DNA from: Agelas oroides | Lineage: Eukaryota; Porifera; Demospongiae; Agelasida; Agelasidae | Reading direction: 5' to 3' | DNA: 64,000 nucleotides | NCBI GenBank assembly: GCA_949130485.1 | Contig: OX422183.1 | Location: 1,237,001-1,301,000, forward strand | Part shown: positions 45,070 to 56,698 of the stretch, piece by piece | Position numbering within the stretch: the first letter of the stretch is position 1 | How the letters are laid out: the number at the start of each line of letters is the position of its first letter | Notes under the pieces: generated by a model | Database searches by the model: none | Told to the model about the DNA's origin: nothing | What the model saw: the letters and a program-made list of their open reading frames with translations, nothing else | Made by a program: the position numbers and the translations under genes

Positions 45070-46118
45070 TGTCTGCAATTGTGTATCTATGGCTACGATG
45101 TTCAAGTCAAACGATAATGCAGCCTAATGAAAGAATCAAGTTCGTTTCACATCTTTCAGGTATGCAGATGATACTTTAAGTGCTGTTTTCATTGTTTCTC
45201 TCATTAAACTGGCCAAGAAATGGGCAGTTAAGACACACACACACACAACCAGACAATCCTTCTTGCACATGTGTGCACAGGGTAATTACTGTACTGGACA
45301 CCTTTTCTTTTTGAACCTTTATTGTGTGTGTATCTATGCTCCTTGCTTGCGGCCATGTACTTCAAATTTCAAATGAGTGTATTCAATTATTTACAAAGAT
45401 CAATCTCATGAACCTGAGCATGTGAAGGCCCTGGTGAAGGCCAATGGAGGGCTACTTGATGCATCATCTCACTGTTATCTACCTGGCCTGTGATGTGTGT
45501 TGCTGATTTGTGTAACTCATCTGCTCCAGTGTAGCTGTTGACTGAAGCACATGACTATGTTATGTTTCAGACCTACTGACCTACTACGTGAACAAATGTA
45601 CTTATTTACTAGGGGGAATGTAGAACATTGTGGGGCGAGCGTGAGCAAGCAATGCACTACAGCATTGACTGTTGTGTAGCAGCACACCTAGCCCTGTGAA
45701 TACCCAGGCCTCGTAGCAGTTGATCTCGTGCCCAGACCTGGGGCAGGGCACCGCTTAAATAGATCATAGAGATATACGGAATCACGTACGTACTGTACAT
45801 ACATATATATATATATACATATCGACAATCCTCCAGCAAACTCGCCAGTGTGGGGCTCGCTCACGCTCACCCCAATTACGCTCTGTGGTCTCATCCCAAA
45901 CCATTCTCTAAATGAGACTACCTATATGCTATGAGTCTCATTCCAGATCCTTCATTTAGTCTGGGAATGAGTATGTACAAGTACACAGGAGGAATAGCAG
46001 TGAACCGAGTCAAGAGCAGACTGTTCAAGACAGCTGACTTTGCATGCACATCACGTTTTAATTTTTGAGTCTCATTCCTGATCCTTCTTCTAGTCTGGGA
46101 ATGAGTATGCACAAGTAC

Positions 46119-46631
46119 TAGCCTCGTCCCCAGGCCACTCCCAGATTTTATCTCGCAGTCTAGTCTCGTGCCCAGCCCCTCCCCGCACGTGCGAGAAAGA
46201 GGGTCTGGTATTCTGAACGACTGTTCTTGTCACATGGCCGGGGCAGGGTATTTCCCCGACCTGAGAGCTCGAATCAGATTCTAGAACGCATAAATTATAT
46301 GTGCATGACGTAAGCGATCGTATTTTGAACCAAATTGGAGGTAGATAAAACTTACCTCGCAGCTCGTTTTCAGCTTTCCCAAGAAACTTCGCCACCTTAT
46401 CAAGCCTTTGTAAACCATACCGTGCAGCAGTCTAAGTTGTCAGAAAACTCGGAGTCCCGGATGTAAAATGTAGATATGACATTCTTTACGCTGTAGGCCC
46501 CGCCCCATGTGACAAGAAATGTCACTCAGAACACCAGACCCTCTTTCCGCTTTTCGGGGGAGGGGTCTGGGGACGAGACTACTCGCAGCCGTGGAGAGAT
46601 AAAAGCTGGGAGTGGCCTGGGGAGGAGGCTA
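46119..46631. mobile_element. hairpin MITE with nested MITE, unit 3
   Basis: Same nested pair as in unit 1; the inner element is 46161-46581. Confidence 0.92.
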
Positions 46632-46935
46632 CACAAGTACAACTTACAAACTATATTCACCTATGCACTGATAGGCTGTTGCTAAGCGCTGGTTATTTTA
46701 TAGCTGGCTAGCCTCATTACCATATATGGTAAGGTATGCTACCCACACCAATGAATGACAGATGAGGCTTTATCAGATTTGTGATTGAAGTTGCTTCACA
46801 GCCATTTGTCAACTTACTAGCTGTCAGCTTTTGAAATTTTGTCTCAAGAAGAGTGAGTTTGAGTTTGTGGCTCGCTGGCATCTGGTGTGTACCTACAGTT
46901 CAGCTTTATAGTTTCCTATCCTCGTTTCAGCCACA

Positions 46936-49185
46936 ATGGCCACGCCCCCCACTGTTACTGAACAAGCTCTCAGGAAGCTGGAAGACCAGCTCACTTGTAG
47001 TATCTGTCTCGACTCCTACACTGAACCCAAACTGCTGCAGTGCTTCCATGTGTTTTGCAAACAGTGTCTGGAGCGACTTGTAGTACGTGATCGCCAGGGG
47101 ATATCGCTTCACTGCCCCAGCTGCCGTCGATCTACCCTTCTTCCTCCGACAAGTGTTTCAGGCCTCCAAACAGCATTTTACCTCAACAATCTCTTTGAGG
47201 TTCGTGATGCCATAGAGAAAGTCAAAGAGCCACAGAAAACCCAGTGTGAGAAGTGCGAAAAGCGTGTCGCAACCAGTTTCTGCCGCAACTGTGGCCAGTT
47301 CATTTGTGCATTGTGCACACAAATCCACCAAGAGTGGAAAGAATTCTCGTCACACGAGGTTATCACCCTTGACCAACTGGAGGGAGATGTGGCTCGACTT
47401 GTTCCTCCCAAGAAGAAGGTAATGTTCTGCTCCAAACATCCCACCAAAGAGTTAGATCTCTACTGTGAAACATGCGAAGAGCTGGTATGTCGTGATTGCA
47501 CTGTTCGTGTTCACCGAGACCACCAGTATGATCTGGTTACTGATGCCTTCCAGAAGCACAAAGAGGTCCTTGTTACAAGTCTGCAACCAGTTGAAAGGCA
47601 GCTAGACACAGTAACAAAATCACTGCGACAGTTAGACACACAGTGCCAACAAATCACAGACCAGCGGGAAGCTCTTGTAGGGAACATCCACAAAACCATC
47701 CGACAGCTACAGGAAGCACTGGAGGTAAGGAAAACAAAACTCATTGGCCAGCTTGACCATATCACTCAGCGGAAACTGAAAACCCTAGCTGGCCAGAAAG
47801 ATCAAATTGAGCTAGTTCAAACCCAGCTGAGTAGCTGCCTTGATTTCGTGAAGGAGAGCCTTCGAACTGGAAGTGAGGGAGAAATCCTGGCCATGAAGAA
47901 GGCAGTAGTGAAACAGGTTGAAGAAATCACAGCCGAGTTCAAGGCAGATGATTTAGCACCACAAGAACGAGCAGACATCAGGTTCTCAGCTAGCACTCCA
48001 GAGCTCACCCAAACATGCCAACAGTTTGGCAAGGTCTATTCTTGTCCAGCTTCTCCCGAGAGGTGCTATGCAACAGGTAAGGGTCTGGAGGTAGCAACAG
48101 TTGGAGAGCAGGCTACCGCAATCCTGTATGCTTTGGATGCAGATGGCAAGGAATGTGAACAGCCACTTGTCAACACCAGTTGTGAACTAGTGTCAGACGC
48201 AGGTGGTCCCACTGTCAAAGCTGCAATACAGAAGAAGGAGAAGAACAAATACGCAATCATCTACCAGCCTACCCACAGAGGAAGGCACCAGTTGCACATC
48301 AAAGTGGAGGGAGTGTCCATCAGAGGAAGTCCCTTTGGTGTAGTTGCAAGGCTTCCCACTCAAAAACTTGGTACCCCTGTCAAGACCATTGGTGGTTTCA
48401 ATCAACCCTGGGATGTGGCAGTCAACCAGAGAGGAGAGATCATAGTAGCAGAGTATAACGGACACTGTATCTCCATCTTCAGTCCAATTGGAGAGAAAAT
48501 CAGAACATTTGGGAGTAAGGGCTCTGCTCAGGGACAGTTTAGTGGGCCACGTGGTGTTGCTGTTGATGGTGATGGTAACATACTGGTTGCGGACGCACAG
48601 AACCATCGCATTCAGAAGTTCACAGCAGGTGGAAAGTTTCTTACAACAGTAGGTCAGAGAGGGAGTAAGCATCTTGAGTTTTCACACCCAATGGGTGTTG
48701 CTGTCAATCACAGAAACAGAAAGGTGTACATTTGTGACAGAGGGAATCACCGCATCCAGATACTGAATGCAGACTTGACATTCTCCAGTAGTTTTGGCAG
48801 TCATGGTGGTGGTAATGGACAGTTCAACTGTCCCTGGGATGTAGCATTAGACAGTACTGGGAATGTGTATGTGGCAGACAGTGAAGGCCATTGTATCCAA
48901 GTGTTCACAGACGAGGGAAAGTTCCTGAGAAAGTTTGGGAAGAAGGGCAGTGGTGATGGAGAACTGAACTTCCCCTCCAGTGTTAGCATAGACTCTGATG
49001 ATATAGTGTATGTGACTGAGTACTACAACCATCGTGTTTCCATGTTCACCAGTGAATGTCAGTTCCTAAGATCATTCGGCACAAAGGGAGAAAGACCAGG
49101 ACAATTCAGCTACCCTCGTGGAATAGTAGTGGACAGAGATGGACTTGTTTTTGTTAGTGACAGCCATCGCATACAAATCTTTTAG
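46936..49185 (+). CDS. TRIM-NHL E3 ubiquitin ligase, paralogue 3
   Basis: Intact, 749 residues. RING and B-box ligands are all kept. It differs from paralogues 1 and 2 in the filamin domain (TCQQFGKVYSCPASPERC, LYALDADG) and in the filamin-to-NHL linker, which is three residues longer (RLPTQKLGTPVKTIGG). Blade loops are again distinct: FNQPWD, SGPRG, SHPMG, NCPWD, NFPSS, SYPRG, with ADAQNHR, CDRGNHR, TEYYNHR and a shortened final SDSHRIQIF. The 5' UTR intron is at 46853-46930. Like its sisters it lies between ARCN1-like exons and the next fibrillarin copy. Confidence 0.94.
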   Translation: MATPPTVTEQALRKLEDQLTCSICLDSYTEPKLLQCFHVFCKQCLERLVVRDRQGISLHCPSCRRSTLLPPTSVSGLQTAFYLNNLFEVRDAIEKVKEPQKTQCEKCEKRVATSFCRNCGQFICALCTQIHQEWKEFSSHEVITLDQLEGDVARLVPPKKKVMFCSKHPTKELDLYCETCEELVCRDCTVRVHRDHQYDLVTDAFQKHKEVLVTSLQPVERQLDTVTKSLRQLDTQCQQITDQREALVGNIHKTIRQLQEALEVRKTKLIGQLDHITQRKLKTLAGQKDQIELVQTQLSSCLDFVKESLRTGSEGEILAMKKAVVKQVEEITAEFKADDLAPQERADIRFSASTPELTQTCQQFGKVYSCPASPERCYATGKGLEVATVGEQATAILYALDADGKECEQPLVNTSCELVSDAGGPTVKAAIQKKEKNKYAIIYQPTHRGRHQLHIKVEGVSIRGSPFGVVARLPTQKLGTPVKTIGGFNQPWDVAVNQRGEIIVAEYNGHCISIFSPIGEKIRTFGSKGSAQGQFSGPRGVAVDGDGNILVADAQNHRIQKFTAGGKFLTTVGQRGSKHLEFSHPMGVAVNHRNRKVYICDRGNHRIQILNADLTFSSSFGSHGGGNGQFNCPWDVALDSTGNVYVADSEGHCIQVFTDEGKFLRKFGKKGSGDGELNFPSSVSIDSDDIVYVTEYYNHRVSMFTSECQFLRSFGTKGERPGQFSYPRGIVVDRDGLVFVSDSHRIQIF

Positions 49186-49887
49186 GATGATGTCATCTGT
49201 TGATAGTATTGTGTCTTGTTGACATGTTGTGCATGAATGTATTGTTTACAGCTTTGGCCTAAATATCTATTACCATATGACAGGTCTCAGTAGCAGCAGT
49301 GTTTGTATTGTTATAATATTTTGCTATTTTGCGGAAAAGAAATTGCTCTATTTCTGTTCACAGTCAACAAACCATCCTGGGACTGGGGTTTGGTAGCTGA
49401 AGTTGTTCCTCCACTCTTAATAAAGAAGGTATCCTCCCAGGCCCTGGACTTTACAGGGTACCTGTGGACAATTGGCCCCCATTTCTGTACTTCTGCCAAA
49501 CCACACAGATCACCTGCTAAGATCTGTGGCCAACACTGCACGTGTTCACGCCAAGGCAGCTGCGTTCCCAGGCTCTTCCCGCTTGGGAATGAGGCTAACG
49601 AAAGTAACTGGTAGGCGGTACCGAACAATATTAATTGGTATTCTTATAATATTTTGCAGAAAAAAGATTGCCATTCACAGTCAACAAACCATCCTGGGAT
49701 TGGAGTTTGGTAGCTGAAGTTCTTCCGAATGTATCACAGGGTATAAAATTCTCAGCTGAAGTAGCACTTGGCAACTAGAGTACTCATTTTGTGGGTGTGT
49801 ATTATTGTGAACGTAAACGGGGGAGGCCTGGGAACGAGACTAATTTCTCTTTATCCCACATTATGGTGTTTGTCTCTATTGTTGTAG
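49186..49887 (+). other. TRIM 3 3' flank with internal duplication
   Basis: The block ttataatattttgc ... tggtagctgaagtt appears twice (about 49310-49410 and 49641-49730). Between the copies lie an AATAAA (49419-49424), the best polyadenylation signal near any TRIM gene, and a half foldback (about 49560-49593). The unit joint is at about 49765. Confidence 0.7.
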
Positions 49888-52800
49888 AACGAGGGAGAAG
49901 AGGGTAAGACAGAGTATCGTGTGTGGAACCCTTTCAGAAGCAAGCTGGCGGCGGCCATTTTAGGGGGAGTGGACAAGATCCATATAAAACCTGGCTCCAA
50001 GGTGCTGTACTTGGGGGCAGCGTCTGGGACAACCGTCTCCCACGTGTCAGATATTGTCGGACCAGTAAGTGCACTCATGTGTGAAAATGTTGCTATGAAA
50101 CTCCAGCCCCCGCTGCCTCCTCTCTCCTTGTGTAAGAATGTTGCACCCTCCCCCCACCTCGCCTTTTTATCTTCTTCACCGTTTCAGTTCATAACTCAAT
50201 CAATGCATCACTGCTTCACCCCATCACCATTTCACCCTATCACCATCACCATTCATCCCATCACCACTTCACCCATCACATCACTACTTCACCCTATTAC
50301 CACTCACCCATCACAACTAGAGCTGTAACGATATAATGATTTTAAGCTATATTGCGATTCTGCTTTGCGTCATACGTGAATTAATATACAAGATTCGATG
50401 TATTGATATGTGATCATCACTGCACTCGTAATAAACAGTGCAGCACTTGTGAGAGAGACGGCAGGTGTTCATTCCCAAGCGTTCCCATGCACCGTCCATT
50501 TTTTGATCACTTGCAGTATGCAACTATTCGATCAGGGACCCCTCCCCCCCTCTGTCTACCTAGGTAGACACTGACGTCACTCATGTGATAAAATGGACCA
50601 GGCCTTCCCCTCCATTATTGCATACTGCAAGTGATCAAAAACTGGACAGTGGGAAGGCCTGGGAACGAGGCTACAGAATGTGAGGTGTAGCGCTATTTTG
50701 GTTATCCTGGGAGAGCAATAACTCACCTGTGCACCAACAAGGAGGTTCTGCCTGCAGAGTGTACTCTGGTCACCTGTCGTGGGTACGAAGTTGCATAGTG
50801 GAATTATCTGTGGGCCAGTGGGAAGGTGACAAGTGGCTTGTCCTCAAACAGTGAATAGGTGGCATTCGAAACCATGGTGCATAGCCAATATATTGTTATA
50901 TGCACAGTGGAACAACCCGGACACTGTTGGGCCCAATGATTTGTCCTTTGTAGTGAGGTGTCCTTAACCTTAATCTTTGAAATTACGAAATGCAAAATTA
51001 GTTTTTGTTAGTGGACCTTGAAGTTCTGGATTATAAGTTGGAGGTTGTGTTGGTGGAAGAAACATGATCTTAAAGTTGCTATATTTGTCCTTGATTTCTG
51101 GTGGATGGCATCCAGCATTATCCGTGAGAAGCGCAATAGAATGACCTTTTGACCTTAGCTGTCGATTCAATTTGGAGAGGACTGTATCCAGAATTTCCCC
51201 CGTCATCCATCCTTCGGCTGACTTAAATATTGCACAGGAACGTTGTTAACTCTATTCCTTGAATTTTCCGATTTCCAAATGACGACAGTTGCTTCATTTC
51301 TCCATTTGCAATTAAGGCTGTTTTGCAATTGTCACCCGCTGTTTTGCCTTTTTACGACGTTTGCACTGTGATCCTCTCTTGCCGAAGCCATGATCAGGTA
51401 GAGCCCTCCAAAAATTAGCAGTTCCATCGAGGTTCCAGGTTTTCTCACTCGAATATCCCTGTGAAGCTCAGGTACCCTCTCCTTCCATGAATCGACAGTC
51501 TCCCCTCTCATGTCTCCTGATTCTCCATTGATTTTCATTCTTTTCACATTGTATCTCTGTCCAGCCATCCATTTGATGCTTTGAAATTGGGAATTCCTAG
51601 GTGCTTAGCAAATTTCCTTAGCCTTTTCACAAAGTTGTGGACCAACAGGATAGATGTTTCGCGAGACAGCACGTAAGTACCATCCATTAAGAGCCTCATT
51701 GACATCAGCAAATTCAGAAGTGCGTGATCTTTTCCTGGAGTGTGGTTTCACTTGGTAAGTTCGATTCATAAAGCTCCAAAATCGACTCTTTGTTTTTAAG
51801 GCAATCTGTGGTTTACCATAAGAGAAATGCTCAGCAAGCTTGCGTACACTCATTAGAGGATTCTTTCTAGCCACATCTAGAACTTCATATTTCTTCTGAA
51901 GTGTCAGAGTGTTCCTGCTTGTCGCCATTTTCACAAAGTAAGATCAGGCTTGACAACTACATGATCCCTGCCCCTCACAGCTGACAGGTTGACTTGCCTT
52001 GAGTGCAGCAGCTGCTAATGAGATAGTGGCACATGCGCATAATCCACTACAGTGGAACCTCTCTTAAAGGAAAGGACACCACTGAAATAAGGACACCTGC
52101 TTAAACAGGACACTTGACTGAGTCCCAACTTTATATAAATACATATTATTCTCCCCCTGAAATAAGGACACCTCACTAATCAGCTAGGACAAATATTTTG
52201 GTCCCAAGGGTGTCCGTATTAGAGAGGTTCCACTGTAGCTCATTTGCAGTTGCTGTGCTCATGGTAAGTCAACCTGAGGAGAAGGGAAGATAAAACCACC
52301 TCCCTGGAAGTTCATTCTTATGTGAGAGGTTATCATGTTTGCGTGATGAGGGGTGTCCGTTAAGTGGGATTCCACAGTAGTGCAATTACATGTACATGTA
52401 CATGTTAGCCTCGTTCCCAGGCTCTCCCCGCACGCGAACAAAAAATCGAAAGGAAAGGGGAGAGCCTGGTAAAATTTATCACGTGAGAAACATCATAGGT
52501 AGAGAGAACTTAATTACAAGTGGGCGAACGAATGAACTCACCCACGCTTTATGTACAGAATATACTCGCTCCGCTGCAAAAGCTTTATGGCCGACAGAAC
52601 GGGACTAAGCAGCACTACGCTACATTACCTGGCAGTACGGCAGGCTATGGTGAGCGTATTCAGAGCGTACATTTGAAAATCACGCTAACTTACTCGCTTA
52701 CCTAGGCAAACTGACCGCTGTATACCCCGAAGAATGGCTTTCAAGGCGCTATTAAACGCCAAGGCGGCCCTTTCCTAGGGCTTGCTCAAGTCTTCTCTGC

Positions 52801-55800
52801 TGTTGTTGTTAGATAAAAAACTGCCAGAATGGGCTCCTACTAAAACGCGGCAATGTGTACTGTCGATTATCGATCAATACGCAATTACGTGGGCACATCG
52901 ACAATCTGCCTACGCTCAATTAAGTCCTCTCTACCTTCTCTCTACGCTTACGTCAGTCACGTGATAAATTATTCCAGGCCCTCTCCCGCTTTTCCGTACT
53001 GCAAGCAACGGAAAGCTGGGCGGGGCCTGGGAACGAGGCTATATACATGTATAATCTGACTGATATATCGATACAGTACTAAAGTGTATTGTTGCAGCTC
53101 TAATCACCACTTCACCCCATCACCACTTCACCCCATCACCACTTCACCTCATCACCACTTCACCCCATCACCACTTCACCCCATCACCGTTTCACCCCAT
53201 CACCATTGTACGTACCCCATCACCACTTCACCTTTATCTAATCACCCTTCCCCCTCCTCACACTCACAGGAGGGTCTGGTATATGCCGTGGAGTTCTCTC
53301 ACCGCTCAGGGCGAGACCTGATCAACGTAGCAAAGAAGAGAACCAACATCATCCCTATCATCGAGGATGCCAGACACCCGCACAAGTACAGGATGCTGGT
53401 CGGTGAGTCAACACATCACACCATCACTCCTTCACACCATCACTCCATCACACCATCACTCCTTCACACCTTCACCAACTCACACCATCACTCCTTCACT
53501 TTGTCCATTTCATCACCAGCTCACACCGTCACTACATCACCAGCTCACACTATCACCAGCACACATACACATAGTACATTTTTGCATGTATGTGTGTGGC
53601 TGTCTTTGATAGAAATCAATTATTATTCTGTCGTGTATTTCGAGTGCATCATCGAAGTGCTGTAGCCTGCTAAAGTTCCTATGTAGCCTCGTTCCCAGGC
53701 CGTTCCCGCCTCCAGTTTTTGATCGCTTCCAGTATAAAAACAGAGGGGGAAGGCCTGGGAGAAAGAGTCACGTGCGTGACGTCAGGTAGACGTGAGGGTA
53801 GACGTGAGGGTAGACGTGAGGGGGGCGGTGCCCGATTGTTGTAATTCACAAACTTTGCGTTGATCAGCCTCGAGTCTACCATACAACGAGCTGTATTGAC
53901 GCTGTCTTTCGAATGTTACAGTCTCAAGTTCTTGGACAAGATATTACAAGAAGGATCTCAAGATTCTTTGTCGGGCACCGCCCCCCCTCACGTCTACCCT
54001 CACGTCTACCTGACGTCACGCACGTGACTCTTTCTCCCAGGCCTTCCCCCTCTGTTTTTATACTGGAAGCGATCAAAAATTGGAGGCGGGAATGGCCTGG
54101 GAACGAGGCTAGTTCCTATGTGCTTTGTAGCTACATATTTGCGTTCCGGAGCAGGAAAGCCTGGGAACGAGGCTACTACAGTGCACCAAACTTGGTGATG
54201 CACTCTAAATACATGAAGGACAATTTTAACTGGGACAGCCACATCTGGTTTTGTACCACACTCACGTTCTTGTTTCATTTTACCTCCCGTGTTTGCAGCG
54301 ATGGTGGATGTGATATTTGCAGACGTGGCTCAGCCTGACCAAGCCAGGATCGTGTCCATCAATGCTCAACACTTCCTCAAGAACCAGGGCAACTTTGTCA
54401 TATCAATCAAGGTCAGTCTGCCTGTCTGACTGTCTGTCTGTCAGTCTGTCTGTCTGTCTGATCTTTCTGTGCATACATGACCCCACGTTATACATATAAG
54501 GTGTGTTCCCATTATCTCTTCACCTCCCTCTCTCTTTACCTACATTGTTCCTGAGAGAGTTCCTCTTTCAACATGCCCTCCTTCTGTTACCCCTCTCTGC
54601 ACTTTCTCCCCTTTCTACCTTCCTCCCTCCTCTCCCCTTTTCCCCCTCCTCTTTTATATGTATTCTCTCCTCTTTTTCCCCTCTCCTTTCTCCATTACCT
54701 TCCTTCCCTCCTCTTCCTTTTCCCCCTCTTCTTTCCCTTCTCCCCTCCTCTTATACCTTCCCTCCCTCATTTTCCCATTCCCCTCCTCTTCTCCTCTCTT
54801 CTTTGTCTGTTCTCCCCCCTCTCACCTTCCCTCTCCTCTCCTCCCCTCCCTCCACTTTCCCTTTTCTCCACTGCTCCACCATACCACTCCAGGCTAATTG
54901 CATCGATTCGACAGCTGAACCAGCGAAGGTGTTTGTTGGGGAGATTAAGAAACTACAAGCAGACAAACTGAAGCCACAGGAGCAAATTACCCTGGAGCCC
55001 TACGAGAGAGACCACGCAGTTGTGGTGGGCGTGTACAGGTGAGTGCTTCATCAATGTAGATGGGAAATACACATACATGAAGTTTTGTGAGGCTAGGTAC
55101 ATTGTATATAGTGCTTTTGAGGCTAGGTACATTGTATATAGTGCTGGGCGGGCAGACACTGAATGTGAGCTCTTTACAAATGTGGCAGTCCTGGATAGAA
55201 ATTGAATATTGTTCTGTCACGTATTTCAAGTACATCACCAAGTTTGATGCGCTATAATGCTGGGCTTCTGCTAAGGGTGGGGCTCATATGCGCTTCATAG
55301 ATATTCTTGAGGCGTAGATATTCGTGAGTGAAAAATCTGAGCAATCTTCGAATGCACAAAACTTCATCATACTTTTTGCAACGTTTTGACCCCGAGGGAT
55401 CTTCTTCGGACAATACAAGACTGGAGACAGTCTACATGTATTTTGTAAAGCGTGTCTCTATGTTCTTGTATTTACAAGGTGTTGTTCCGAGGTCTTGACT
55501 ACCAGAAACTCATAGATATTCTTGTATTTACGTAGCACGTATGAGCCACGCCCTTAGCAAAAGCTCAGCGCTATAGTGCGTCAAAGTCGGTGAGCACTCA
55601 AAATACGCGACGGAATACTATTCAAGTTCTATCTGGGACTGCCACAGATGTCTTTTTAGTTCCAGACCTTCTTATGACATACTAGCCTCATCCCCAGGCC
55701 ACTCCCAGATTCCAAGGCTGTGAGATAAAATCTGGGAGTGGCCTGGGGACGAGGCTAATGACATACTGTATAGCGCAAAATTTTCGCGGGTCTTTAATTT

Positions 55801-56292
55801 CATGCATTTCGTGAATTTTCAACTGTTCGCGAAATTATTTCAACGAAAATTTTTTTACACGTAAACTACAGTTTTCACGTGCAAGAGTGTTGATGGACAT
55901 CATACTGCCGAATCCACAAGGGACACACTCCAAAGAGATACCTTCGAAGTAGGCATTGCTTTGCTGACAGCTGCAAGCTCGAGCGCGGACAACATCGTGA
56001 CAGTGAGTATTAGATAGAACTTGCTTGTATGCCATGCCCATACTAAATTACGTGCGCGGCGTGTGCATAGTTTAGACACTGAATTCGCGAAATTATTTCA
56101 GCGAAATCTTCAAAAACCACCATTCGCAAAAATTTAGACCCTCGAAAATTTAGTGCTATATGGTAGGTCCATGGAGACCGGAGGGTGCATTGCAGGACGG
56201 TATAATACATCATCTTTGTCCCTCGCCTCTCTCTCATCTCTTTTTGTTCTTCTTTGTCTCTCAGACCTGTGAAGAAGGAGAAATCATCTTAG
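49888..56292 (+). CDS. FBL: fibrillarin catalytic core, copy 4 (five open exons)
   Basis: Exons 49888-50064, 53270-53402, 54299-54411, 54893-55038 and 56265-56292 join in frame to the same C-terminus as copy 1. Exon A keeps all 177 bp, including [17 protein letters not shown], with one replacement from copy 1 (S for A). No upstream fibrillarin exon is visible between TRIM 3 and exon A, and only about 120 bp of fibrillarin intron is present before it. Without another promoter it would need to be spliced from a distant exon or be silent. It may be a young gene fragment that has not yet decayed. Confidence 0.8.
50212..50320 (+). repeat. CATCACCACTTCACC minisatellite, unit 4
   Basis: Nearly identical to unit 2. 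Confidence 0.8.
50904..52377 (-). mobile_element. Tigger/pogo-type transposon with inserted MITE, unit 4
   Basis: The left end is CAGTGGAACAACCC; the right end is GTGTCCGTTAAGTGGGATTC ending near 52377. The minus strand has transposase pieces: N-terminal 51605-51934 ([26 protein letters not shown], better kept than in the other units), middle 51332-51568, and the DNAGCHPP block 50970-51206. Beyond 51955 the sequence differs from units 1 and 3 and contains a separate small element. Confidence 0.85.
52050..52235. mobile_element. 186-bp Tigger-type MITE
   Basis: Inverted ends CAGTGGAACCTCTCT / AGAGAGGTTCCACTG with TA on both sides (52048-52049, 52236-52237). Internal repeats of aaataaggacacct. 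No coding capacity. It probably uses the transposase of the larger family. Confidence 0.9.
52409..53041. mobile_element. about 630-bp TAGCCTCGTTCCC element, unit 4 only
   Basis: The left end is TAGCCTCGTTCCCAGGCTC and the right end GGCCTGGGAACGAGGCTA. Flanks tgtacatgt and tatacatgt are a 9-bp duplication with one change. A subterminal pair (aatttatcacgtgag / cacgtgataaatt) is also inverted. The middle has no recognised gene. Confidence 0.85.
53098..53230 (+). repeat. CACCCCATCACCACTT minisatellite, unit 4
   Basis: About eight 16-bp units before the acceptor of exon B. Confidence 0.85.
53684..54111. mobile_element. 428-bp TAGCCTCGTTCCC element with exact 9-bp duplication
   Basis: Inverted ends of about 150 bp; GTTCCTATG at 53675-53683 and 54112-54120. 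Contains three direct copies of GGTAGACGTGAG on the left arm against fewer inverted copies on the right. Present only in unit 4, in the intron between exons B and C. Confidence 0.93.
54415..54465 (+). repeat. (CTGT)n microsatellite, unit 4
   Basis: Short interrupted run after the donor of exon C. Confidence 0.85.
54560..54892 (+). repeat. polypyrimidine tract before exon D, unit 4
   Basis: C/T-rich, matches units 2 and 3. Confidence 0.85.
55310..55524 (-). mobile_element. 200-bp insertion with 15-bp duplication, unit 4
   Basis: Same insertion as at 18948, with TCATAGATATTCTTG at 55295-55309 and 55510-55524. Confidence 0.65.
55683..55757. mobile_element. 75-bp hairpin MITE, unit 4
   Basis: Same insertion as at 19321. 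Confidence 0.92.
55764..56165. mobile_element. 402-bp TACYGTATAGC inverted-repeat element, unit 4
   Basis: Same as at 37828. Confidence 0.75.
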
Positions 56293-56546
56293 CAAAACCC
56301 ACTCACACTTGTTGCTTCATGTATAAAGTTTTTTTCTTTCTGTTAAATGTATTCTTTAAAATAACTTTCTTGCACATGAATTTCTGCACGTCTGTATGCT
56401 CTACATGTAGCAATAATTAAAGGGTTTTTCTCAGTAGCTAAAGAGTAAGTTATTTTAAAGAGCACCTCTCCCTGCCTGTTTCATGTGAACAAGACGTCCT
56501 TCGTTTTTGCATGATCATACTATAAGCAATCCAAACTGGGAGGGCT

Positions 56547-56658
56547 AGTCTTGTTCCCAGGCCGTTCCCGCCTCCAGTTTTTGATCACTTCCAGTATGTT
56601 TTTGCATACTGCAAAGCGATCAAAAACTGGAGGCGGAAACGGCTTGGGAATGAAGCTA
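56547..56658. mobile_element. 112-bp foldback, unit 4
   Basis: Same as at 20434. Confidence 0.8.
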
Positions 56659-56698
56659 GAACAAGGCCGTTTTCACATTGTGTATCTCATGTCCATAA

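Noticed and set aside
14405-50064. TRIM-fibrillarin fusion protein
   Set aside because: Each TRIM frame ends with its own stop in the same exon, and the fibrillarin exon follows an independent acceptor; no reading-through frame is visible.
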